DNA of 64,000 nt from Liopterus haemorrhoidalis. Lineage: Eukaryota; Arthropoda; Insecta; Coleoptera; Dytiscidae. Positions 55,641-64,000 of this stretch are shown here, one piece after another (position 1 is the stretch's first letter; each line of letters begins with the position of its first letter). A program made the position numbers and the translations under genes. Below the pieces are notes generated by a model, which searched no databases, was not told where the DNA came from, and worked only from the letters and a program-made list of their open reading frames with translations. The stretch is from positions 27,573,279 to 27,637,278 of the forward strand of contig OZ020611.1 in NCBI GenBank assembly GCA_963971575.1, in the 5' to 3' direction.

Positions 55641-56650
55641 AATATTGAACAAAAGTTGCTATAAAAGCAATAACTAATAACTTTTATTTGAGACGTTTTT
55701 TGAAAAAACATTTTTCTGTAAAATTTTTTGAAATTTTTTCCAAGTCTCCATTTTTTCATACTTATATGTAACGTTTCCATGGTCATGATAAATAATATCT
55801 CTGTTAGAAAATATTAGGCCAAGTTATTTCTACTCTGCTGCTAGAATGTATTTTATATAAGTACTTTACGATGGCGGTCGGTCCTGTGGTGGCCACAGCT
55901 GATTTTTTTTATTAATTATTACGTAAAATCAAATAAAAGCTCTTCAAACTTACATATATTAAGCAAAGGAAAACAATTTTAAAACACGTTTCATTTAAAC
56001 ACTATTTTTTCCAAAAATGTTCTTTCATAAAAGTCTGAAAAAATTAAAATAATGCACATTGATGTCAAACGATATGCCAAAAACAAATTTTTATCAGATT
56101 TTTTTTTCAAGTGACACTATTTTAATTTATTCAATCAGATGTATAATAAATAACAGTCAACTGTGGCAACTAAAGAACGGATTGTCACCACGAAGTAGCT
56201 AAACAAAATACTTTCTAACTTACGTTGTAACTTCTATAATATGTTGAAAGTTACATGATACGTATTAATAATATACCTTAATCATGGAAACATAGCTACA
56301 TATATTTTTTTCTAAAATCATAACTGAAAACGTCAAATCGGCAGTGAAGTAAACTTTTTTTGTACGGTTTCATGTATGCCGGGTTGCATACCTAAACATT
56401 AAAACAAGTGAAAACAAGTTAACAAATAAATGTCAAACGTGGTTGAACATAAATATTTCTACCGAAGACATTAAAAAAATAAAGTAAATATTATTAAATA
56501 ATATGGGTTTTGCTTAATAATTGTTGTTAAAATACACTTTTGTATAGATAATTATCAATTATATGTGTAAAGTACATCTAAACTAAAAATTAAATATTAC
56601 ATTTTATACAATTTCAGAAAAAAAATATTGTTCACCTTGGCTTTGTAGCT
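55641..56650. other. gene-free intronic stretch
   Basis: Diverged repeat phrases near 55990-56130. No gene or element ends. Confidence 0.4.
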
Positions 56651-56752
56651 ATTTTTTATCACTCACGTGGTTATTTACCTCAGTTGACGCCTCGGGAAAT
56701 AATATTCACAATTCGTGATAAACAAAACTCGATTTCACTGGCTTGTCCACAA
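56651..56752 (+). repeat. short dispersed repeat S, copy 1
   Basis: TTTTTTATCACTCACGTGG, TTACCTCAGTTGACGCCTCG and CTCGATTTCACTGGCTTGTC. It recurs at 62284-62392 with only a few differences. TTTATCAC and GTGATAAA form inverted ends over the inner ~70 bp. Confidence 0.75.
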
Positions 56753-56764
56753 AAATGATACTTA

Positions 56765-57839
56765 GGGCCGAGAGTTCCAGTTGCTAATAAACTGTCCAAT
56801 AAGTTTATTAGCAACATAATTTTTTTTCCGAGAGTTCCACCCCGAAATAGTTATTAGGTTGCTAATAAATAGGCTTATTTGTCTAATAACTTATAGGCAA
56901 CATGAAGTGCTTAATAAAGTGACATATATCCAAAAACAAGTTCGCAAAATGTGTTAATATTTCAATTTTAATTGAAAAACAGTATAATTTTAAAAGAATA
57001 TACGAATGTGTAGTTTTTAAACATTTCTATAATGGTGATTTTAGTGTTTTATATACATTTTAGTTGTATTTTGACGAAATCGACGATCTGTTTGGATGAA
57101 TTTATAAATTATGGACAACCGTTTTTAGAATATTTTGGGCATGTATTGTAAATGTGATATATAAAGAACAATATATGAATATATATTTTTAAATAAACAT
57201 TGTCTTTTATTTTTATATATGTATTTATTTCAATTACGATTACAACACATTACAAACAATACTTTAAGCACTACTATTTATATAAAAATGATAGAAAATA
57301 AGAAGACAGACGCAATTATTGGCAGAATAATAAAGATGTGTGGCTGAAAATTGCTGATAAGTTTAATTAATATTGTTTAAGGAATGTAAAATAAAGCAAA
57401 ATATGGCTGTCTTCTTATTTTCATTCACTTTTGTATTATAAAATGCTATTTTTATATCTTCTCTTCTATCTATATTGTCCTCTTTTTCTGTGATAAAATT
57501 TAAACGCCGTTTAATTGTCATTTTAACAGTAACACAAAAAATATATATCATTGAATGTCAAGTCAAACTATTTATTGTCAAAATATTTAATGTCAAAATA
57601 TTCAGTGTCAAAATTTCATCTCACTTTAGCTCTACAAATTTACGTATAGCTCTATCCCACTTGCACCGTGTTACTATCTTCATAAGAAATACCAATACAA
57701 AAACAAAAAATTATGTTGCTAATAAACTATTAGAAGGATTTTGTAACTTGGAAATCACCAATAAATTTATTAGTTTCATAAATATATTATGTGTCTAATA
57801 ACTATTAGGGAGTTTATTAGGAACTGGAACTCTCGGCCC
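56765..57839. mobile_element. 1.08-kb TA-flanked MITE (GGGCCGAGAGTTCC ends)
   Basis: Ends GGGCCGAGAGTTCCAGTT and AACTGGAACTCTCGGCCC are perfect over 18 bp and the similarity continues to about 32 bp, with TA at 56763-56764 and 57840-57841. CTAATAAACT/AGTTATTAG words recur many times near both ends (56780, 56805, 56850, 56866, 56883, 57718, 57760, 57795). An extra CCGAGAGTTCC occurs at 56829. No transposase recognised. Confidence 0.82.
57565..57622. repeat. three-unit tandem TGTCAAAATATTYA repeat
   Basis: TTGTCAAAATATTTAA, TGTCAAAATATTCAG, TGTCAAAATTTC in a row. Confidence 0.8.
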
Positions 57840-57889
57840 TAAATGTAATAAAATGATAAGTTGTTAGTTATTACCTCTATAGCAACTTT

Positions 57890-58140
57890 TGTTAAATAAA
57901 TTTTAATTGTTAAATATTTCTCTGTTGCGAAATATTCGAAAACTCATAAAAATGATATGAGTAGACATCCATTCCTGATCTACACCAAAAGTTAATCAAA
58001 TTGAGAAATTCATGTCCAAACGTTAAATATGAAATTTCTTAAAAATCCTTTCAACCGAATTTGTTCTATACGTGTCCACAGACTGATAGACAGACCAACC
58101 GACAGATCGACGGACCGACATGCTAAAACCAGTTCATTCC
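57890..58140 (-). repeat. (GTCY)n repeat family 2, inverted copy
   Basis: On the minus strand a short, decayed GTCY array (58078-58122), GTGGACACGTATAGAAC, TGAAAGGATTTTTAAGAA and, later, CATATCATTTTTATGAGTTTTCG. Same order as 55.3-55.6 kb. Confidence 0.6.
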
Positions 58141-59076
58141 TATTACAAAAATCCTAATTCGTGCTTATCTACAAAAATCTCGAAAAGTCTCTATATGCGA
58201 CGGCCGGTAAACAGGATAAAGAAGAAAATATTTCAAACTATGCAAAATGTGCGTAATTTATTTAAATATGATAATAAACTTATTTATTATTATATTATTA
58301 TGAGATTATATTTTGACAGAATATTTTTGATTTTTGAAACTAAAAATTACATACATATTCTTAATTTCATGTGAGGTATCAAATGAAAGCTCTTAATATT
58401 TAAATGAACAGACGTACATTGATTTTCAAAATAATTTGATTTGACATGTTTACAGCAAATAATAATAATAATAATAAATTTATTTACCCAGATAGAAATA
58501 CAGTACAGCATTCATCTTACTTATATAATATAGCAAAAAAAAAAAAACAATGAATAATTCAGCACAAAAAAAAAAAAAATAATAATAATAATAATAAAAA
58601 TAAAATAAATATGTTAGAGATGATCATGTTGTACAACACGCAACCAATCCAGTAATTTGGTGTAGTTTTAATTTACTTTAAGTTCAATATCTTCAGAATG
58701 TCATTTTGATCCAGTTTTTGGCAATACTTTTTAGACCAAACTTTAATATTATAAATGTCCTTATTATTTTTTTGCAAATATTCTTGAAAAATATTAAATA
58801 TCTTTGGTACATGATATAAGAAACAACGCTGATCAACGAAACAACTGAAACAACGTTTTCAAAGTTTTATATTGAGCTGCTTTATCTTTGTTCCATGTTG
58901 AATATTTATGATCTTCAATGTATCTAAAAATGTTACTTAGTAGGTACATAAAAAAGTAGATACATAAGAAACGTATAATGTTTGAAAATTCACACTTCAA
59001 TGTTTGTTTATCTGAGTTTTGTTTGTGACTAAATAGTTGGCGTCATAATCACTCGGAGACATTGATACTCTAAATG
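58141..59076. other. gene-free intronic stretch with AAT microsatellites
   Basis: (AAT)n at 58460-58480 and 58578-58600 plus A-runs. These look like LINE tails, but no reverse transcriptase is readable in the adjoining 300 bp. Confidence 0.4.
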
Positions 59077-59898
59077 TGTTATGACTAGTGATGTCCGGAT
59101 CACAAATACAAATATGGATATGGATTATTTGCGACCTGATCCGCAGACACGGAAACGGATCTTGCATTCAAGTAAAAAAAGCGAACGACCTGGAAGTCAT
59201 AGTTTGATGTGTCGCGCTGTTCCTACAAACCAAAACATGCCAACTAATGGTACGCTTAAGTAGAAAGATTTGTATCAGCGCCTATAAGCACTTGCTAACA
59301 TGCGCCGACCAGCGAGAACAAATATAGCCTTACTTTCAAATGTACGTAGTATGGTTACGTAGAAAGTTTTTTGTTACTTCTCGGCGCTTGAAACATGCAC
59401 CGATAAGGCGGATTGCACACTTATACGACATTTGTTTACGACACGTCGACGACATGTCGCTTCATTTCCAGAACATGTACTTTTATGAGGACTTGCACAC
59501 CAAGCAGACATGTCGCAGACGCGTCGGCGACATGTCGTAAACAAATTGTATACGACACTGCATGCTTGAATTTTTTACGACACGTGTCGTTTATCAGTCG
59601 GAAAGTACAAATTATCGTGTAAAAAAATGTTGGACAATCCAACTTTTAATAATAATTTGTGCAGATAATAAAAACGTACAAGGTGCTATATGATCATACA
59701 TTGCAAGATATGCCAACAGACAAGTTCAGGTTAAAGTGTGGAATAATGTCGGGAAACAAAAAAATAAAATTAAAAAAAAAAAAAATACTGAAATTTTATT
59801 GGATTTTCAATCATTTCTTCACCAGTAGTACTTTTAATTACTATACTTCGAAGCAGAGTAGCTATACTATACGGATGGACCCAATAGTTCCATTTTTA

Positions 59899-60796
59899 GG
59901 GTTTTGTAGGTATGACCAAAAAACCCTTATACCGTTATTTTGTCGTCTGTCTGTCTGTCTGTCTGTCTATCTGTCTGTCTGTCTGTTCGGTAAAAATTGT
60001 AGCCAAACGGCTAAACCTAGAGAGTTGAAATTTGGCATGCTTATACAACTCTTTGACCCGCACATAGGAAAAATACTAAAACATCTAAAAAACATACCCC
60101 CCTAAAAATATAAACAAATATGTGCTCATCGAAAACAAAAATATTTTTTTTAAATTCTGAGTAGGGTATCAAATGAAAGCCCTTAGTACGTGGATTAACG
60201 ATCAAATTTTTATTTTTGCAAAATAAATTATTTTGATGCGATTTTTGCCAAAAATGTGCAAAAAAAATTTTGTCCCACACCCTGTAGCCCAGATGGTTTA
60301 AACTAAAAATCTGAAAAAATTCTAAGTAATGTATATTCGTGTGAACCGAAATAGTACAACAAGAATTTTTGATCAGATTATGTTTTTGGAAAATAACGCA
60401 TTTTTTGTGGTTTTTGGTTCACAAAGTACAAAAGTTATACCAATGTAAGACACTCACATGCATAGCGTTCGATGGCTACATGCGTTAGAGCGCTCTTAAA
60501 CTGGCTGGAAGACGAAGGGTTTCGAGTTCGAGTACGGGGAGTGAATTTTATTTTTTACGTTTTTTTTTTGCATTTTTATGATGTTGAAATTATTTTGTCA
60601 AAATTCTAGTTATATTTTGACAAATGTTGTATTTAATTTTTATGAGCGTAAATTTAATAACCAGTCTTATTATATGATTAACAGACGATAAATTATTTTA
60701 AAAATATCGTGCATTTTGCCGTGATTACTACAAACTAAAATTTGTCCTACACACTCAGCATACCGCCTTCACTTATTATATACCTGCGAAACCCTG
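59899..60796 (+). repeat. (GTCT)n repeat family 1, copy e (nested level 3)
   Basis: Starts AGGGTTTTGTAGGTATGACC and finishes ACCTGCGAAACCCTG, so the two ends are inverted (AGGGTTTTGTAGGT against AGGGTTTCGCAGGT). In order: GTCT array (59943-59990), GGTAAAAATTGTAGCCAAAC, GAGAGTTGAAATTTGGCATG, ATCAAATGAAAGCCCTTAG, CACCCTGTAGCCCAGATGG, a tRNA-like insert, GCATTTTTATGATGTTG, CCTACACACTCAGCATACCG. This is the clearest full-length copy (about 0.9 kb). Confidence 0.78.
60420..60542 (+). ncRNA. tRNA-like insert in repeat copy e
   Basis: TGGCTACATGCGTTAGAGCG (A box and D-arm-like, from 60473) and GAGTTCGAGTACGG (B box at 60524-60535), 51 bases apart. Of the three inserts this looks most like a tRNA gene. 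Sequence differs from those at 25.9 and 30.7 kb although the surrounding repeat is the same. Confidence 0.6.
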
Positions 60797-61016
60797 AAAT
60801 GTGTGAATATTCACACTTCACATCAATTTTTATTTTGTTTTTTTTTTTTTTTGCATAGCTATAGCACAGACAATATTAGTACATCTTTATCCGACGACAC
60901 GTCGTACTGATGAGCAAGATACAGGTTTTTGTTTACGACATCTGCATACGACATGTGTCGTAAACAAGTCGTAAACAAACAAACATGCGACATGTCGTAT
61001 AAGTGTGCAACCCGCC

Positions 61017-61210
61017 CAAGTAAACAGGAATCTTTGAAACATCATTTAACAACATACAAGAAGCTGGCAGTTTCTTAATTAAAAAATTTTAAATATTTTT
61101 TTAATTTTTAATTTTTTTTTTTGTTTTTAATTGTATGGAATTACTTACATTTAATAGTTATTATTAAATTTCCTTCATGTAGCGAATTACCGACATTTAC
61201 AATTACTTAG
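61017..61210. other. AT-rich spacer
   Basis: Nothing recognised. Confidence 0.3.
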
Positions 61211-61645
61211 CAGGCGCGCATCGAAGGGCGGGCTCTTGGGTTTGCCCCCCTTAAGAGCTCCAAAAACACGTGGTTTTTATTTGATTTTGTCAAAATATAA
61301 ATGATGAACTTCCTCTCCAACCAAGAGCTCCAAAAATATGTGGTTTTTACGTGTTTATGTCAAAATATAAGTGAGGAGTTTTTCTTTTTTTTTTGGGTAT
61401 CACTTGTATCGTAGAGGTGAGGTCCTCACCTCTAAAACACCACTAAAACAAAAAACGGTCCGTTTTTTGTTTTAGTCATCATTTGTATTTCAGAAGTTAG
61501 TACGTTTGTTTTTAGGTCATCACTTGACAACTTGAGGTTTATAAGTGAGAACCTTACTAATATTTATACTAATTTATATACTAATTTAAATAATTTCGTC
61601 CTCTGAACCCCCCCTCAAAAAGAAAAAATTGTGAGTGCACGCCTG
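61211..61645. mobile_element. hAT-like MITE related to 5845-6074
   Basis: Ends CAGGCGCGCA and TGCACGCCTG (one mismatch). The interior repeats AAGAGCTCCAAAAACACGTGG twice and TTTTTAGGTCATCACTT, the word found in the 5845-6074 MITE. No matching target duplication is visible, so the ends may be off. Confidence 0.55.
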
Positions 61646-62047
61646 ATGGGCAGAATACATTTTATTATTTTGTTATGAATTGGCTTTCCAACGTATGTAC
61701 TGCAGAAATGGCACATTTAATAGATACATTACACCCCCAAGTAACTACAGAAATTTAAATTATAAACCAGACATAAAATTTTCTGCCGCTAACCGGTGCC
61801 AACATAAGCTTAAAGGCGCTTGTTTATAAGCGCCGGAAACAATCTTTCAATGTGTTCGTACCCTGACACAGTTAATTTGAGTTCAGAATCACTCACTCAT
61901 TGTCTTTGTTTAATTTATTTTTATTCTAATATTTAATGCATATTAGAGCGTTTAAAAACCACCGGTAAATAATGGGACGTTCGACTAAATATCAGTTTAA
62001 AGAGTTTTTGTAAGAGAAAAATTTACTCCACCCTGAGTATTTTTAAA
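61646..62047. other. gene-free stretch
   Basis: GGCGCTTGTTTATAAGCGCC at 61815-61834 is a local palindrome. Nothing else recognised. Confidence 0.35.
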
Positions 62048-62055
62048 CGCTAGCT

Positions 62056-62171
62056 CAGCGATTCCCAAACTGTACGCCGTAGTGCCCTAAGGCGCCACGA
62101 AAATATTCTAATTTTTCTCCAACTGCGTTACATTAAGGGCGCCGGGAAACGAAAAAGTTTGGAAATCACTA
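62056..62171. mobile_element. 116-bp hAT MITE
   Basis: CAGCGATTCCCAAACTGTACG at the left, AAAAAGTTTGGAAATCACTA at the right, with exact 8-bp duplication CGCTAGCT at 62048-62055 and 62172-62179. GGCGCC-rich inner ends. Confidence 0.88.
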
Positions 62172-62210
62172 CGCTAGCTTATAAGGAAGCTAATGCGAAT
62201 TTATCTATAT

Positions 62211-63110
62211 TAGAGATTCCCAAACAGTGCTCCGCGGAGCACTTGATGCTCCGCGATCTACTAGTGTATAGATTAATAGTTCTTTTTTATCACTCACGTG
62301 GTTATTTACCTCAGTTGACGCCTCGGGAAATAATATTCACATTTCGTGATAAAAAAAAAAAAACTCGATTTCACTGCCTTGGTCCACAAATAACTATAAA
62401 ATGATAATTGGAAAAAATTTCGTAAATAATGAAAAGTTGAAAAAAATATCACAAAAATATGAAATGTATTAAGTCTTATTAAAAAATATCTCAAATAAAA
62501 GTTACTTATAGTTATTGTACTTGGTAATCTATTTTTGCCGCCCTATTGAATCTGCCGCGGTGTTCAAAATTGGTGTTACGGGTAAAAATGATTTATTTTT
62601 TGTGAAGAATACGTGTACCAAGTGGCATTCTATTATCTTTAAGTATAATATTTTTCGACGAAGGCTCTAAACTATAAGTAATTAAGTCGAAAAAAAAATT
62701 GACGTATTATTTGAACATTTCTACACAAAACTATATAAATATAAAAGTTATTCGAAACCCACAAATAGATTTAAAAAATTACAGAACAATATCGCAGATG
62801 TCTATTTTTAAGTTATTGAGCAATAATATTTTTACAATAAATGTTTCTACAATTAAAACTATCATATTAGATAGATACAAATTCGGTGCAAAATTTGATG
62901 TATAGGTTGATACTAATTTTATTTGAGATTGTTAGTTTTGTATAAGAAACTAGTAACCTCCAGGGGTTATACGCAGCCTTAAATATGAATATGTTAAATA
63001 TGTATAAATATGTTAAATATGAAACTATATATATATAGCAATGATAGTGCTCCGCGACGAATTCTTCTCGTGAAAAGTGCTCCGCGGCTTAAAAAGTTTG
63101 GGAAACTCTG
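62211..63110. mobile_element. 900-bp hAT MITE carrying repeat S
   Basis: Ends TAGAGATTCCCAAAC and GTTTGGGAAACTCTG with exact duplication ATCTATAT at 62203-62210 and 63111-63118. AGTGCTCCGCGG occurs near both ends (62227, 63081, plus 63046). It contains copy 2 of repeat S. No transposase. Confidence 0.88.
62284..62392 (+). repeat. short dispersed repeat S, copy 2
   Basis: TTTTTTATCACTCACGTGG, CAGTTGACGCCTCGGGAAAT, an A-run, then CTCGATTTCACTGCCTTGGTC. About 90% or more like 56651-56752 by eye. Confidence 0.75.
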
Positions 63111-63224
63111 ATCTATATGATATCCGTTTAAGATCCGTATTGAACAAACGGATACGGATATTTTTACGGATCATCCGCGGATATGGATGCGGATACCCGG
63201 AAGCGGCATACCACTTGTTATGAC

Positions 63225-63942
63225 CCAATGATTCATTTAAATACTACTTAACAGATCAGAACTGCGCGACGAAAATCGTATTCATTATGAAAATAGTTTT
63301 AATTAAATTATACAAATGTTTCAATACTGTATATGTTATATTTATGTAATACACATAGTAAAAACTTAAGTCATGTTTTGCACTGATAAATATGACACAT
63401 GTGTTACATAATTTATAAATAATTCTTGTTTTAAATGGAAAGAATTCATAAATCGTTTCGTAATATGACAGTGAAATATCCTATTTGATAAATAAGACAA
63501 AAGATAACTGGATTTTTCGAGTAAGGAAATGAAATAATGAATTGGAAAATTGTTGTCTTTTTCAATTTCCCTTCTGACATTTTCATTCATTCGATCTTCG
63601 CTTTTTTTACTGCGTTGACACTGTTATATTTTCCAATTACAGAGTTGGGAAAATATTAGAATAGAGTCTAAAATTATGCTATTAGTTGTATTTTGACTTC
63701 ACGTGCAGATCCGTAATTCTTGTTTTATTAAGTATCAGGTCGTCTAGCAGGGTTCATATTTTTAAAACTTGTTTAAAACGGAACTGGTGCTTAAAACATT
63801 TTTTAGGTCTAAACTGAAAACAAAAAACATGTTTCTTTGCCAACTCTGTGTCGTAAGAGATGTCTGATCAAGGCTATATGGTTGATATTATAATTAACGT
63901 ATTGCTGCTAAAAATCGGATTGAAATATCTGTACGACGCAAT
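63225..63942. other. gene-free intronic stretch
   Basis: A minus frame at 63366-63590 is not recognised. No element ends found. Confidence 0.35.
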
Positions 63943-64000
63943 CAGTGGCGTACGCATAAAAATATTTCGGGGAGGGATATTTCTCAAATCGGAATTTATA
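63943..64000. mobile_element. hAT-like MITE left end, cut by the window edge
   Basis: CAGTGGCGTACGCATAAAAA resembles the CAGTGGCGCACC end at 5845. The rest lies outside the window. Confidence 0.45.

Larger units (their letters stand above)
59407..61016. mobile_element. 1.6-kb element with CGACATGTCG palindromes (nested level 2)
   Basis: Ends GGCGGATTGCACACTTATAC and GTATAAGTGTGCAACCCGCC are inverted for about 26 bp with one mismatch, next to TAA (left) and CAA (right). Subterminal regions contain repeated palindromes: CGACATGTCG, ACGACACGTCG, GACACGTGTCG (59446-59590 and 60889-61000). It is interrupted by the (GTCT)n repeat. End style and 3-bp target suggest PIF/Harbinger. Confidence 0.75.
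59086..63215. mobile_element. 4.1-kb hAT-like unit, 8- to 9-bp duplication, with nested insertions
   Basis: TGTTATGAC lies at 59077-59085 and again at 63216-63224. The left end is TAGTGATGTCCGGATC, the right end GGAAGCGGCATACCACT. The TIR is weak (AGTGRT..), but both termini are loaded with GGATATGGAT/ATCCGYATCC words (59110-59160, 63118-63197), as in hAT elements with TAGTGNTG ends. No transposase can be read; much of the length is later insertions listed separately. Confidence 0.65.

Noticed and set aside
1..64000. CRISPR arrays, bacterial operons or a phage-like island
   Set aside because: Repeats here are microsatellites, TIRs and dispersed eukaryotic elements. There are no spaced palindromic arrays, Shine-Dalgarno-led gene clusters or cas-like proteins.

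Overview
The window looks like intronic and intergenic DNA of an insect with a large, AT-rich, transposon-packed genome. The evidence is the spliced N-terminal exon of a KCNQ-type potassium channel, mariners of the mauritiana (Mos1-like) and DD41D types, a Penelope-like element, hAT, piggyBac, PIF/Harbinger and pogo elements, CR1-like and RTE-like retrotransposon fragments, and repeats carrying (GTCT)n or (GTCY)n arrays. I cannot fix the order; a beetle or hemipteran would fit. There are no bacterial operons or CRISPR arrays, and I recognise no viral genes.

The only host gene I can support is on the + strand at 52960-53672. It is a 5' coding exon of a KCNQ (Kv7) channel, encoding the cytoplasmic N-terminus up to the start of S1 and ending at a GTAAGT donor. 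No later KCNQ exon is visible, so the last ~10.3 kb would be intron if the gene is intact.

Layout. 1-8.5 kb: mariner 3' fragment, a 1.1-kb TIR element, decayed repeats, a 54-bp inverted-repeat insertion with a 15-bp target duplication, and a Tc1 pseudogene split by a hAT MITE. 8.5-10.8 kb: a DD41D mariner with one nonsense lesion, then two hAT MITEs. 14.9-18.1 kb: a TA-flanked MITE, a Harbinger-like MITE and a CR1-like RT. 19.3-24.4 kb: piggyBac-like element, MITE, Mos1-like mariner. 25.4-33.5 kb: (GTCT)n repeats with tRNA-like inserts, Harbinger remnant, hAT remnant, second Mos1-like mariner. 34-45 kb: MITE, Tigger-like element, ~175-bp tandem array, second DD41D mariner, hAT, pogo with a PHD-like finger, Penelope-like RT plus GIY-YIG. 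45-52 kb: transposase and LINE fragments and a second pogo-like element. 54-64 kb: a TA-flanked MITE and a 4.1-kb hAT-like unit with several nested elements.

No gene network is present: the content is one channel exon plus layered mobile DNA. The observations most worth a second look are (1) three copies of one repeat family that share flanks but carry dissimilar tRNA-like inserts at the same place; (2) a set of TA-flanked elements beginning GGG whose subterminal regions repeat an element-specific word; (3) hammerhead-ribozyme-like cores near Penelope-type sequence; (4) many insertions whose exact target duplications allow the nesting order to be read.
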